DNA from: Escarpia spicata
Lineage: Eukaryota; Annelida; Polychaeta; Sabellida; Siboglinidae
Direction: 5' to 3'
NCBI GenBank assembly: GCA_963995525.1
Contig: OZ023210.1
Location: 1,012,482-1,076,481, forward strand
DNA length: 64,000 nucleotides
The notes beneath the pieces were generated by a model. That model did no database searches. It was not told the origin of the DNA and was given only the letters and a program-made list of their open reading frames with translations. Shown piece after piece: positions 49,322-61,702 of this stretch (positions are counted from its first letter, which is position 1; each line of letters opens with the position of its first letter). Position numbers and translations under genes: made by a program.

Positions 49322-50075
49322 GGATAATAACAGGCAAGTGATCGGCAACAATACATTTAGCATGGTTTGCATCGGTATTTGTTACCACAGTTTGGGAAAG
49401 AATCTGATTACCTTAACAATCTGCACTCTGTCTGTTAGAATAGAATGATACCATTTGATGATATGTGGATTTACATTCATTTGTTTCAGCTTAGTGAGCA
49501 GAATGTGAGTTTGGATAATATTGAATGTCGCGCTAAAGTCTATGAACAATAGTCTAGCATAAGCGTTGGAGTTGTCCAAGTGTTTTAAAATTAATTGGAC
49601 AACAGTGTTGACAGCGTCATCTGTTCCTCTGCCATGCATGTTTGCAAATTGGAATGGGTCAAGATAGTCCTGAACGTCTAGCTGCAGTTTACGAAATATT
49701 ATTTGTTCCAAACATTTCATGACAATCGGTGTAAGTGCAACAGGTCTGTAATCATTGTTTTCGTTTGGGCAAGTTTTCTTTGATACAGGAGTAACATGTG
49801 AGAGTTTCCATAGTATTGTTACCATGTGGATATTGACAAAAAGTTGGAATATGGGACACCAACCCGGTTCAAGCTCCTCAGCGTATGTTTCAATAAAAAA
49901 GCCGAAATGCCATCAGGACCAGTTGCTTTTCTACTATAAACATGTTGGAAGACTTTGGTGACATCATGTACATCAATTTCAATTTCGACATTATGGTGGA
50001 GCAGCGCCGCTGTCCCGAAATGACAGCAACATGTATCTAGTGTAGGTGAGCACTCGCTGACGCTGGTCGCCATGT
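49322..50075 (-). pseudogene. LINE-H fragment, RT N-terminal half
   Basis: On the minus strand it reads 'VTKVFQHVYSRKATGPDGIS' (50005-49920), a frameshift, then 'MVTILWKLSHVTPVSKKTC', 'NDYRPVALTPIVMKCLEQII', 'DPFQFANMHGRGTDDAVNTV', 'ARLLFIDFSATFNIIQTHIL' (motif A region, Ser-Ala-Thr) and 'HIIKWYHSILTDR'. It breaks off before motif B. This is a group well known from fish and invertebrate genomes. It abuts unit copy 3 at 49312. Confidence 0.88.
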
Positions 50076-50299
50076 TCGAAGCGAGGTGTCATGAAGCCTG
50101 ATAAAAAACGTTCGCACAAAAGCAAGAGAAGACGCGTCCACGTTGTGTAGCTTGTCATCACATTCATTCGCATATTGTCCCGCTCTAAGGATCATAACAA
50201 GTCAGTAAAACTGTACGTAGACTAGCTAAACAAGCAAAATATTGCTGCTGAATGTTCCCCCAAATCGCCACAGCGGAGCGCCACCTACAGTATTACAGT

Positions 50300-50910
50300 G
50301 TTATCTGGAATTATTGGCAACGTACGTTTATTGACACAATCGACCGAGTTAAAAAAATTCATTAAATATATATGTTACAAATCCAAAATACAGTGCTCCT
50401 CTGACAGTTATCCTGAACTTGGCCATCATTTTAGACTACCTTCCCTTCAACATCTTAGGCAAGTTGCAGATCTCATCTTTTTATACAAGTGTGTGCATAC
50501 CCAACTAGACTCGTCCTATCTGATAGAGACTATCCAATTTCACTGTCCTTCACGATCTCTACGAAACTACACTCCTTTTACCGTTTCCAATTTCAGAATC
50601 CACATTAGAAGACACTCTGTTTTGAATAGATGTATGACTACTTTCAACACATTGTATTTAAGTGATCCAACTTGTGATATATTTTTAGGAGCTGAAACCT
50701 TTAGATCTTCAATTCGAAAACATGTCTTTCTATAATATATTTGCGTGGTTTATTTGACGGTGATGTTGTATGCTTTTTATGTCCTTATTGTTCTTATCAT
50801 CTATTATTGTTTTATTATTTATATGTATTGTTTCAGTCCAATTGCTGGGTCCACGGAACCTGTTGGAATCTGAATAAGTACAACACAATATAATACAATA
50901 AAAAAACATG
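50300..50910 (+). pseudogene. LINE-I 3' fragment with AATAC-type tail
   Basis: The open frame 50298-50735 carries the LINE C-terminal pattern 'RLPSLQHLRQVADLIFLYKC', 'CPSRSLRNYTPF', 'RHSVLNRCMTTFN'. A 3' UTR follows, ending in repeats of 'ataatacaata' at about 50885-50905. Only the last ~140 codons are present. Confidence 0.8.
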
Positions 50911-51749
50911 CCATGAAAATGTATGCAACACAAATGGGTGATATATTTTCGTGCTAATTTTAACCTATGTGTTACTGAAAAAAAATTGGAATTTGATTAT
51001 AGATACATCTTTGTACAATTTTTACTATTTGCTATATACAGATTAAGTCTTTCAGTGGTGGGAACACGTGAACGTCTCTCTTGGGAAGACTATTGGGATG
51101 GATAATGCCAGACTATCAACAACAATTTTACTTTTTTACTGTTTAGTTGTTTTAAAGTTTCATTGTTAAAATTGAAATGTTTAAAGTGTACATGCACCGA
51201 GTTTCAGTGCAGCGTCATTCTGTGCTTAGGTGAAGTAGTACTGGCTGTTGTTTGAAGCAGGATGAGTGAGTGACCACTGCCATGTTGTCTGAGCTGAAGT
51301 GAAGGGCAAGATCAGTGTAGCCACCAAGAGAGATGCACATCCCTCCACTCGGTGTGTCGCAAACTTCTTTCTTCAATTAGTTAGTGGGTTGCATATGGCG
51401 ACTTCACAGAAGTCGTAAAGCAATCCAACATGCTTCAAGGTGCAGAGTACTGGTGCTAAGCAAACAACCAGAAAGTACCAGGTGTAGTTGTTTCAAGATA
51501 GTTTACCAATTGAAAGAAAACAAACATGATATAGTGTATTGTTGGTACTGTTGAAACAATGATATATTCAGTTTTATTATGATATCCAAATGGTACACTT
51601 ATATAATTTTCCATTATTTTCATATTTTTTCACCAAAGACATTAACATTGTAAGTTTGTCTTCGCATATACGTCAGGCAACATTTTTCATGTTTGATAAA
51701 CAGTGTCTTTACCCATTATATATATATATATATTTATATATATACATAT

Positions 51750-51783
<34 letters not shown>

Positions 51784-51955
51784 GTGATTATGATGTTTGG
51801 TCTAGTTTGAGTAAAATGAGTAGTTTAGAAAAGATGCCAAAGAAGGTTATAGTACTGGTAGCATTCAAACACATTCCAAACTTAACTTTTATGTATTATT
51901 ATACTCGGAGTAAGCAAAACAACGTACATTATTACCAAGGTTGGCGGATATTGTA
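50911..51955. other. Spacer with (TA)n at 51716-51783; no gene recognised
   Basis: No recognisable coding signal. The TA tract includes a short interrupted segment. Confidence 0.5.
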
Positions 51956-51959
51956 ATGA

Positions 51960-54600
51960 ACCAGGTGTCGAAAGAAATCAGGTTTTTTTAGCGCACGATA
52001 CATACAAATGGCAATCCGAATCTCTTCATCAAGAAAGACGTACATATCTTGCCATTCAGAGGCCTCTTTCTCCAACATTTCACGCTGTCATGTGACCTGT
52101 AAATGCAGACACTGGAGAAATTGTAAAGTATTTGTTGTCGACTTACACCCTTCGAAGCCCAGTGCTGATGTTTACCGTCCACCTCCGTCGAAAAAGAATA
52201 AACATTCGTACGCTGACTTTCTATTGCATTTGTTAGTTTCGTCGAACTTTACGCCCAGATGACCTCTTGTTTTCCGATTATCGGTGATTTCAACTTCCAC
52301 TGGGACGAGCCATCTGACAACAGTGTGAAACGTTTCGCCGACCTGCTTGACTCATCCAACATCATTCAACATGTTCAAGTTCCAACACACATCGACGGTC
52401 ACACCATTGATCTGATCCTAACTCCATCCGGAAATCACGGCATAATTTCAACAAAAACATCGTTGCTGCTGTCTGATCACTTGTGGGTGAAATGCGTCGT
52501 CGTTATGGAGAAACCGGTCGTTCTGCGGAAAATTATCATACACCGAAAGTACATAAACATTGACAAGGCTCCGTTTCGAAATGACATCGCGTCGTCGTTT
52601 CTGACCACAATTCCGTCTGTCATACAAACAACGACTGAACTTGCGATCACTACAATATGGTTTTGAAAACATTTATGGAGAAACACGCACCACTACATAT
52701 GTGTTGTATCGCTGATCGTACCTTGATACAACGAGAAGGTGATCACAGCCAAATGTATAAGACACGGTGCGCACAGGTAAAGAGGAGAATCAATGAAGCC
52801 AAGTCTGACTACTATGCTTCTGAGATAGAACAGTGCGGGAGTGACAAAAGGCGACTGTATTGTCTGCTAAGCGGACTGCTGCAGCGAAGAAAGTCCCAAT
52901 ATCTACCAGCTAAGGACAACATCCAAGATCTCATAACATGTTTCTCAAAGTTCTTTTCAGCGAAAAACGAGATGATTCGTGTGGCGCTACACACCCAGTC
53001 TACGCTCACGTCCACCACGACCACAGACCGCCATCCAGCACCCTGCGTGTCACAACTTCACCCACTTCCGATTGCGACTACATCAGACATCCGCAATCTG
53101 CTCAACAAATCACCAACAACAACGTGCGCGCTCGATCCCCTACCAACATGGCTGCTGAAAGAAGTCAGTGACAACTTAGTACCGTTCCTGACCCAACTCG
53201 TCAACTCATCTATAGCATCTGATGATGTTACATGAAACATGCCAACGTCATCCCTGTGCCTAAGAAGGCAAACCTCGATCAGGACAATATGAACAGTTAT
53301 AGACCAATATCAAACTTGCCTTTTGTGTCAAAGCTATTCGAAAGGTACGTTACACGCTCTGATCGACCAATTGATTGATAACAATCGTCTTGAATGATGT
53401 CAATCAGCCTACAAATCGCATCACTCCCCGGAAACTGCGCTCGTTCTGGTACAGAATGACATCCCCGAGGCGCTAGACGACGGTATGGAGTCATCCTGGT
53501 TCTACTTGACATGTCTGCCGCCTTCGACACAGTTGACCATAAAATTCTGCTCAGCCGCGTAGAACAACGCTTCGGAATGGTTGATTCCGTGCTAGCATGG
53601 ATGCGATCATATCTAACCGACCGGTCGTAATCAGTAAATATACCAGGTGGCGCTTCCAGCAAAACCAGCGTCGCTTGTGACGTCCCTCAAGGATCGGTGC
53701 TGGGGCCTCTGTTATTCCCTTCGTAGACAGCACCTATCGGTGTTATAATCAGAAGACACAAACTGGGCTTACATCTCTATGCGGACGATACCCAGCTATA
53801 CATCGATCAAATTAGAGATGACCGAAACCAACAGAATGTTGTCTCTACGCCGAATTGAGCACTGCATCAACAACAAAACGGTCGCACTTGTGTTAGCATC
53901 ACGAAACAATCAAGCGAAACACAACATCACAATGATCAACATTGGCGACTGCGACATAACGCCAAGTCCTATTATCAGACACATCGACGTTGTAATCGAC
54001 TCGGAAATGTCGATGTTCAGTCATGTAAAGTACATGTGCTGAGTAGTCTACTATCATCTGAGGAACATTGCGTCAGTCCGATCGTGCCTAACAGAAAGCC
54101 GCAGTCCGTCTTGTGTACTCTCTTTTTGTATCGAGAATTGACTATGCGAACTGTCTGCTATATGACATCCCCGACTGCCTAATCAACAAGCTGCAAATAA
54201 TGCAAAATACTGCTGCTCGGCTGGTGATCCGCTGCCACAGATGGGACCATATCACACCGGTACTCAAGAAAGTGCATTGGCATCCCGTGAAGCAACACAT
54301 TCATTACGCAATTCTGCTACTGACGTTTCGTGCTCAACACGGACTGGCACCAGCTTACATCACCAACATACTCCATGAACAAAGAGCTACTCGAGTGTTG
54401 CGTTAAACTACAAACAATGACTTGTACATGCCACCAACTTGCAGCCGATAAGGCGACAGAACTTTCTCGGCATCTGCTCCACGACTGTGGTATTCACTTC
54501 CAAGCGAGATGAAGACAACCTGTTGCCTTGTGAGTTTGAAAATACTTTTGAAAACCCATCTCTTCCGGGTTGCTTACACAACATAGGTACCACTAGTTAG
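51960..54600 (+). pseudogene. LINE-J, long but decayed endonuclease/RT element
   Basis: The pieces lie in different frames but in correct order. The endonuclease shows 'VYRPPPSKKNKHSYADFLLH', 'PIIGDFNFHWD', 'HIDGHTIDLILT' and 'LLSDHLWVK' (about 52140-52500). The linker is 52657-53235 ('YKTRCAQVKRRINEAKSDYY'). RT follows with 'ANVIPVPKKANLDQDNMNSY', 'SAYKSHHSPETALVLVQND', 'VPQGSVLGPLLF' (motif B, disrupted), 'LHLYADDTQLY' near 53771-53800 (motif C, intact), and 'SRIDYANCLLYDIPDCLINK', 'HWHPVKQHIHYAI'. The C-terminal tail and an AT-rich 3' UTR end near 54720. At least eight frame breaks. Same broad group as LINE-L and LINE-K. Confidence 0.88.
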
Positions 54601-54774
54601 TTTATTTATTTTAATAAATTTTTTATGATTATTTATTAACTCGTATATGTTTATAAACTAATTTTTACACAATCTTTACTGATTTATTATCAATATACCT
54701 TTAACGTTAACGATCATCTTTAGCTGTAACTTATTTTATTTTTTATGGGTGTACATATTTTCATTTAACAAGAT

Positions 54775-55374
54775 TTAATAAGATTGCCATCCTAAAATTA
54801 ACTTTAGATGGCAAGTGGACAAAAAAGCCTTTTGGTTTATCGAGAGTCCAGTACTTTTTATCTACGTGTATCCCGCCCTTTAAAGGTATGTGTCTATTTT
54901 ATTTTTAAACATATTCACGCTACTAGCACCAACACAATCAGGAGATAATCTGTTCATTTACAGTCCTTTGTGGGAACGAGAACTTTCTTATATCTAATCT
55001 ACACCGCTCATGTACTAATGTAACTTCATGTCCTGTGGTCCTTATTTTTTTCATAACTGAGAAATAAATATTTATATAAATATTTTTATAACCATTAAAT
55101 ATTTTAAACACTTCTATAAGATCTCCTCTCAATCTCCTGGTCTCCAGTGTTGTCAAACCACATTCTTTTAGGCGTATTTCGTAACTAAGATCCCTCAATT
55201 TTGGTATCATTTTAGTTGCTCTCCTCTGTACTCTTTCTAGCATATCTATGTCCTTCCTGCGATATGGCCTCCACGCTTGAATACACTATTCTAAATGAGG
55301 CCTAACTATTGTTTTGTACAGCGGTATTATTAGCTCTTTTTCCTTATACGTTATATTTCGCCTATTTAATCCAA
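54775..55374 (-). pseudogene. LINE-C copy 3, 3' end
   Basis: The minus-strand open frame 55243-54938 reads 'MLERVQRRATKMIPKLRDLS' and 'RRLRGDLIEVFKIFNGYKN'; upstream is 'YKTIVRPHLE'. The 3' tail 'caatcttattaaatcttgtt' lies at 54771-54795. The 5' truncation point at 55370-55374 overlaps the TatD-like exon by the shared bases 'ccaa'. Confidence 0.9.
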
Positions 55375-57204
55375 AGACGCATAAAGTGCATATCCACTCC
55401 TTTTGTGGGAGTAAAGGGGATATCACGGCATGGTTGCGGACATTCCCCGAAGCGAAATTAGGTCTGTCCGGCACCCTGCTGAGAGTAGGGTGTGGAGGAG
55501 TGAAGGAGGAGGAGGAGGCGGTGTGTATGGCACCCTGCTGAGAGTAGGGTGTGGAGGAGTGAAGGAGGAGGAGGAGGCGGTGTGTCTGGCATCCTGCTGA
55601 GAGTAGGATGTGGAGGAGTGAAGGAGGAGGAGGCGGTGTGTCTGGCACCCTGCTGAGAGTAGGCTGTGGAGGAGTGAAGGAGGAGGAGGCGGTGTGGCTG
55701 GCACCCTGCTGAGAGTAGGATGTGGAGGAGTGAAGGAGTGAAGGAGGAGGAGGCGGTGTGTCTGGCATCCTGCTGAGAGTAGGATGTGGAGGAGTGAAGG
55801 AGGAGGAGGCGGTATGTCTGGCATCCTGCTGAGAGTAGGATGTGGAGGAGTGAAGGAGGAGGAGGCGGTGTGTCTGGCACCCTGCTGAGAGTAGGATGTG
55901 GAGGAATGAAGGAGGAGGAGGCGGTGTGTCTGGCACCCTGTTGAGAGTAGGATGTGGAGGAGTGAATGAGGAGGAGGCGGTGTGTTTGGCATCCTGCTGA
56001 GAGTAGGATGCATAGGAGTGAAGGAGGAGGAGGCGGTGTGTCTGGCACCCTGCTAAGAGTAGGATGCGGAGGAGTGAAGGAGGAGGAGGCGGTCTGTCTG
56101 GCACCCTGCTGAGAGTAGGATGCGGATGAGTGAAAGAGGAGGAGGCGGTCTGTCTGGCACCCTGCTGAGAATAGGATGTGCAGGAGTGAAGGAGGAGGAA
56201 TCAGTGTGTCTGGCACCCTGCTGAGAGTAGGATGTGGAGGAGTGAAGGAGGAGGCGGTATGTCTGGCACCCTGCTGAGAGTAGGATGTGGTGGAGTGAAG
56301 GAGGAGGAGGCGGTCTGTCTGGCACCCTGCTGAGAGTAGGATGTGGAGGAGTGAAGGAGGAGGAGTCAGTGTGCCTGGCACCCTGCTGAGAGTAGGATGT
56401 GAAGGAGTGAAGGAGGAGGCGGTATGTCTGGCACCCTGCTGAGAGTGGGATGTGGAGGAGTGAAGGAGGAGGAGGCGGTGTGTCTGGCACCCTGCTGAGA
56501 GTAGGATGTTTGAGGAGTGAAGGAGGAGGAGGCGGTGTGTCTGGCACCCTGCTGAGAGTAGGATGTGGAGGAGTGAAGGAGGAGGCGGTATGTCTGGCAC
56601 CCTGTTGAGAGTGGGATGCGGAGGAGTGAAGGAGGAGGAGGCGGTGTGTCTGGCACCCTGCTGAGAGTAGGATGTGGAGGAGTGAAGGAGGAGGCGGTAT
56701 GTCTGGCACCCTGCTGAGAGTGGGATGTGGAGGAGTAAAGGAGGAGGCGGTGTGTCTGGCACCCTGCTGAGAGTAGGATGTGAAGGAGTGAAGGAGGAGG
56801 CGGTGTGTCTGGCACCCTGCTGAGAGTAGGATGTGGAGGAGTGAAGGAGGAGGAGGCGGTGTGTCTGGCACCCTGCTGAGAGTGGGATGTGGAGGAGTAA
56901 AGGAGGAGGAGGCGGTGTGTCTGGCACCCTGCTGAGAGTAGGATGTGGAGGAGTGAAAGAGGAGGAGGAGGAGGAGGAGGCGGTGTGTAGTCTGAATCTT
57001 AATAAGATCATGCTGGAGTCAGATGCGCCATATCTTCCACCACCAGGAACAATTGGCCCGAACCACCCATGGAACATAATTACCGTAGCAGAGAGGGTGG
57101 CCTCGTTGAAGGGGTTAACTACTGATATGGTGGCGGAAGCGAGACGCCTGAATGCGTGTAAATTCTACGGCCTCGGTGCACGCCTCCTGTATACCACGGA
57201 ATAA
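55373..57204 (+). pseudogene. TatD-family nuclease (TATDN2-like) 3' coding fragment split by an internal tandem array
   Basis: It opens 'PKTHKVHIHSFCGSKGDI', 'WLRTFPEAKLGLSGTLL' (55373-55480), the TatD beta-strand carrying the metal-site His ('HxHCF' type). It ends at 56985-57204 with 'LNLNKIMLESDAPYL' (TatD signature 'LLLETDAP'), 'HPWNIITVAERVASLKGL' and 'ARRLNACKFYGL'. TatD enzymes are metal-dependent 3'-5' DNA/RNA nucleases. About 27 copies of a 56-bp unit separate the two halves. The unit itself encodes the intervening segment 'GTLLRVGCGGVKEEEEAVC', so the array is an amplification inside the exon. Because 56 is not a multiple of three the frame is lost after one unit. The 5' side is cut by LINE-C. 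Confidence 0.75.
55470..56990 (+). repeat. 56-bp tandem array, about 27 units, derived from TatD-like coding sequence
   Basis: Unit: 'ggcaccctgctgagagtagg', then 'atgtggaggagtgaagg', GAG repeats, 'cggtgtgtct'. Lengths are 53, 56 or 59 bp depending on two to four GAG triplets; the last unit has a longer GAG run. Variants include ggcatcct for ggcaccct and tatgtct for tgtgtct. The sequence is Pro/Ser/Leu-rich when read on the minus strand, giving a long spurious ORF. Confidence 0.97.
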
Positions 57205-57932
<728 letters not shown>

Positions 57933-57959
57933 ATAAATACCCGTGCTATACAATAGGCA

Positions 57960-58320
57960 GGAGTCTGTATTGCCGCCCCCGCCGAGAAGCACAGCCCCTC
58001 ATCGAGGAAACGCTCCAGTCGGCCTTCGGCCTCCGCTGCGGGCTACTCCATTGTGCCTGCCCAAGTAAGTGCTGCGCACAATATTACCAGAACCAACGGC
58101 AGATGTTGGTGCCACAGCTTAAATTGGCTGCCAGGCATGCCAAACCCGTCGTGATCCATCTACGGCCATGCAGGACCGATAATGCAAACCAGTGCCTGGA
58201 GGATTACCTGAACATACTGACGGAAGACCTCCCAAAGACGCATAAAGTGCATATCCACTCCTTTTGCGGGAGTAAAGGGTGATATCATGGCATGGTTCCG
58301 GGCATTCCCTGAAGCACTTG
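57960..58320 (+). pseudogene. TatD-family nuclease (TATDN2-like) fragment, copy B
   Basis: It reads 'YYQNQRQMLVPQLKLAARHA', 'KPVVIHLRPC' (TatD 'PVxIHxR' motif), 'CLEDYLNILTEDLPKTHKVH' and 'IHSFCGSKG', then a one-base insertion (GGGTGATA against GGGGATA in copy A) creates a stop. The last 80-90 bp, 58234-58314, are about 93% identical to 55373-55455. Upstream, 57975-58070 is GC-rich and open but less clearly alignable. The fragment ends abruptly against the opposing gag relic. Confidence 0.75.
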
Positions 58321-58329
58321 ATGGGGACC

Positions 58330-59425
58330 TACTCATATTCTCAGTGCAATTGCGACTCATGTGACCTGTTTCCCCGCAATTGCAACACCTGCCATTGAAA
58401 GACGCTGATTGTCCACGGCCGGGTGACTGCATGCGATCCGGCGTTTGGTATCTATTGGGAGATCGACCGTATCTCCTGAATTGACTGTTCATGGGAGGCG
58501 TCGGTCACTCCCGATCTGGACTTTTCTACACTTGGATTAGTCTCCTCAATATGTCATCTATCTTACTGTCCTCTTTGTCTTTGTTGTTATTGCCAGAACC
58601 GACTGGTTCCTGACACTTATCCTTATCGGTCTTGTTGTATGGCGACCAACAGTCTCAGGTAATACATACGTGGTGCGTACCAGCACTTCGTCCTCGAATG
58701 CTACTTGTCTCGCTGAAACTGACAGTGTTCTACCTAAGACAGCCCTCTGGTTGCTGATGCTACTCTTCATCTCCTTCAAGGCTTTCCGAACTGACCTCGG
58801 CTGTCTCTCGCTGACTGCTAAAGCTGCCCCCATCTCCCTGGCACCTTTGAGGAACAGCTCCGTGGCCCATTTATCTATTGCTCTGTCTCCTGCTCCTTTG
58901 TGTCCCAGCGAGACGGCATGTTGTACTCGATCCGCAAAATCTTCCAGGGATTCGTTGGCTTCCTGCTTGATATCGTGGAGATTCCGTCGCACTACGCTTG
59001 GTTCTTCTTTCATACCGAATCTGTTCTTCAAACATTTCATGAGCCGATGGTAATCATGGCGATCTTTGCGAGAGCGTATCCGTACATAATTTATGGCTTT
59101 GTCACGCATGCATTCCTTTAGTCTCCGTAGTTTCTGATGAACACCCAGTGATAGTGTTTAGCAGTACCATTGAACAGGTAAAGAAAGGCATCCCAGTCTG
59201 TAGAGTCCCCCGAGAACATAGGCAAATTAGGTCTGGGATGGTTATTTCGTTGACGATGCCGTGTGTCATTCCCCCGTCTCTCCCTTTCCACTGATTCGTC
59301 AGACGATCCTGAGTTTGAGTTAAGAGAGTCAGAAGACGACGATGAAGACATTGAAGACGAGTCTTCGTCGGAATATCGGTGATGTGATTTGCCGTCTTTC
59401 TTCTTCTTTCTTCTTCGACCATGGG
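58330..59425 (-). pseudogene. LTR-retrotransposon gag relic (capsid and zinc knuckle)
   Basis: On the minus strand it starts 'MSSSSSSDSLNSNSGSSDES' (59351; Ser/Asp-rich), then 'LPMFSGDSTDWDAFLYLFNG' and, after a frameshift, 'DRHDYHRLMKCLKNRFG', 'NESLEDFADRV' and 'ATELFLKGARE' (capsid region of Ty3/gypsy-type gag). Another frameshift leads to 'RCCNCGETGHMSRNC' at 58400-58360, a CCHC zinc knuckle that binds RNA. No protease, RT or integrase follows; the 3' side is replaced by the TatD-like fragment. No LTRs seen. Confidence 0.85.
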
Positions 59426-59765
59426 CTACGTCACGTGTGTGATGACCCTAATTTTTGTTATGTGTGTGATGCCCATCGATTGTGTCGTGTGTGTGATGCC
59501 CATCGGTTTGTGGTGTGGTGTCTATTCCTCCCATTGATTCGCGTTTCACACCGACTGGAATATTTGTGTTGCTAGTTGGTTGAAGTGGGGTATCCTTCCT
59601 GCGTGCTTCTTGTCCCAACAACCGCGAGTGACCGGAGCTGTATATGCCATCCTTTGGATGCGCATCAAGGAGAGGTTTGTTATCAAAAGATCACTTTGTC
59701 ACAGACTGGCATCTCTCTACTTGCGTGCCTGTCACACAAGAACAAACCGCGCAACTACTGAGCAA
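59426..59765. other. Short spacer with 'gtgtgtgatgcccatcg' repeats
   Basis: Two to three imperfect repeats of 'tgtgtgatgcccatcg' lie at 59459-59510. No gene is seen. Confidence 0.6.
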
Positions 59766-59769
59766 GTCA

Positions 59770-61296
59770 TCATCGAAGACTTGCAAACTTGACCCGATGC
59801 CTTCAAACTTGGTAAAAGAGTGCTCTGATGTCATGACAACGCCTATTATGAACATCATCAACAAGTGTTTGCTGGAAGGAATGCCTAATGAAGTGAAAAT
59901 TGCTGTCATCACACTCATATTGAAAATGGCAAGTCTTGATAGTGAAATTTTGAAAAGCTATCGGCCTATTTTTAACATGTGCTTTTTAACAACGTTAGTC
60001 GAGAGGATTGTGGCAAACCGGTTGATTGCACACATGCGTGAAAACAACCTGTATATGTAGTTGCAATCAGCCTACCGACAGGACTGTAGTATTGAAACTG
60101 CGCTTCTGCACGTGCGTGACAATGCAATTCGGTGCATGGACGATCGCAAATGTGTGGTGCTGCTGCTAATTGATCTGAGCGCAGCATTTGATACAATTGA
60201 CCATGCCATTCTTTTAAACACACTGAGCAACACCATCGGCGTCGACGATCACTGTTTATCATGGTTCGCTGCCTACTTACAACACAGACAATACACGGCG
60301 TTGATTGCCGGTGAGCAGTCTAAACCTCAAAGAATGACCTGGGGTGTCCCGCAGGGGTCAGTTCTTGGACCAGTACTGTTCACTATATATATATATGATT
60401 CCTCTCGCGTCGCTACTCAACCACCAAGGCATGGCTTACCATCTATATGCCGATGACATCTAACTTTTACAAGAATTTAGCCTGAGCGATAATATTTCAC
60501 CCGACATTGCCAGTACGAAAATAAAACTCTGTGTCGCCAGTATCCGTCAGTGGATGAAAACCAACATGCTAAAACTCAATGATGACAAAACGGAGTCATC
60601 ATCGTCCAACCGAAATCAGCAACCGAAAATGTTCTTCCTGACGGTGTAACTATCGGAAACGTGTGCGTGTTACCCAACACACACGCCAGAAACTTGGGGG
60701 TGACCTTTGATTCTAATATGTTCCTTGAGCGACACTAACATTTGCAGAAATACGTATTACCACCTCCATAGCATTGGACGCATTCGTCGCTACTTAAACA
60801 AAGAACATACAAAACAACTTGTGCATGCGCTAGTCATTTCGCGAATTGACTGCTGCAATAGTCTTCTTAATGGACTGCCAGCGACAGTAATTGAGAAACT
60901 ACACGTGTCCAAAATGCATGTGCTCGTATCATAACGATGCGGTTGAAACTTGACCACGTCACGCCCATGCTCTTGGAGCTGCACTGGCTTTCTTTGAAGA
61001 GTCGCATTAGACCCTACTTCTCACTTTCAAATGCCTTCATGGGCTAGCACCTCCATATCTATCAGCACTTCTATCTCCGTATCGCCCGACACGGTGTCAG
61101 CATAATTGTGGTTATTTATATATTTTAAAACAGCATAGTTAATTTTACTTAGTAGTAATGATTGTATAGTATTTGTAAACTATATATCTTATAATGTTAT
61201 TTATTTATTTATTTATATTAACCATTGTAAAGCGCCCCAGAACAAATATTTGGATGGGGTGTTATATAAGAAATAAATAATAATAATTATTATTAT
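59770..61296 (+). pseudogene. LINE-K, 5'-truncated RT relic with AAT tail
   Basis: The open pieces are 59770-60060 ('LDPMPSNLVKECSDVMTTPI', 'SYRPIFNMCFLTTLVERIV') and 60061-60456 ('SAYRQDCSIETALLHVRDN', 'VVLLLIDLSAAFDTIDHAIL' as motif A, 'WGVPQGSVLGPVLFTIYI' as motif B). These are followed by 'YHLYADDI' near 60440 (motif C) in another frame, and 'SRIDCCNSLLNGLPATVIEK'. The 3' end is an AATAAT-type tail at 61262-61295 that abuts receptor block 2 exactly at 61297. Several frameshifts. Related to LINE-J and LINE-L. Confidence 0.9.
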
Positions 61297-61664
61297 TTGC
61301 CTTCGTAAGGAATGAACGTTCGTCGTGGTGTCTGCGAAACGGGGAATTTAGTTAAGATAATGTCAACTCGAAAGACCGTCACGCATGCACAAGGGCAGTA
61401 GCCCGATTCGATCGTACATGACGTCGACAAATGTTGTGCACTTTACTCTAAACTGTGCGAATGTATGAAGAATGAACGTAGACAAGGCAAACAATTACAA
61501 TTTTTTGACTCAGCCCTGCGTCGTATATATTTGAAATAGCACCTATCGCTTAAACTAGATGCAAAAAAATGTACTGATATCGACTATAACTATTTATCTG
61601 TAATACACGGTTCTCGATACAAATAATAACAATTTAACTGTGTCATTCTTTCTTTGTATTTCTG

Positions 61665-61684
61665 CACATGTTTTTTATTTTTAG
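61665..61684 (+). promoter_or_regulatory. Candidate 3' splice acceptor upstream of receptor-2 start
   Basis: A T-rich tract ends in TTTTTAG at 61684, 18 bases before the ATG. It is conserved with receptor 1, while the intervening bases differ. Confidence 0.5.
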
Positions 61685-61702
61685 TCATCGACACCGACAA
61701 AC

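Noticed and set aside
55458..57077. A 539-codon minus-strand ORF rich in Pro/Ser/Leu
   Set aside because: It lies wholly within the 56-bp array apart from its first ~30 codons, and its 56-residue period follows the DNA repeat. The plus strand carries recognisable TatD residues instead.
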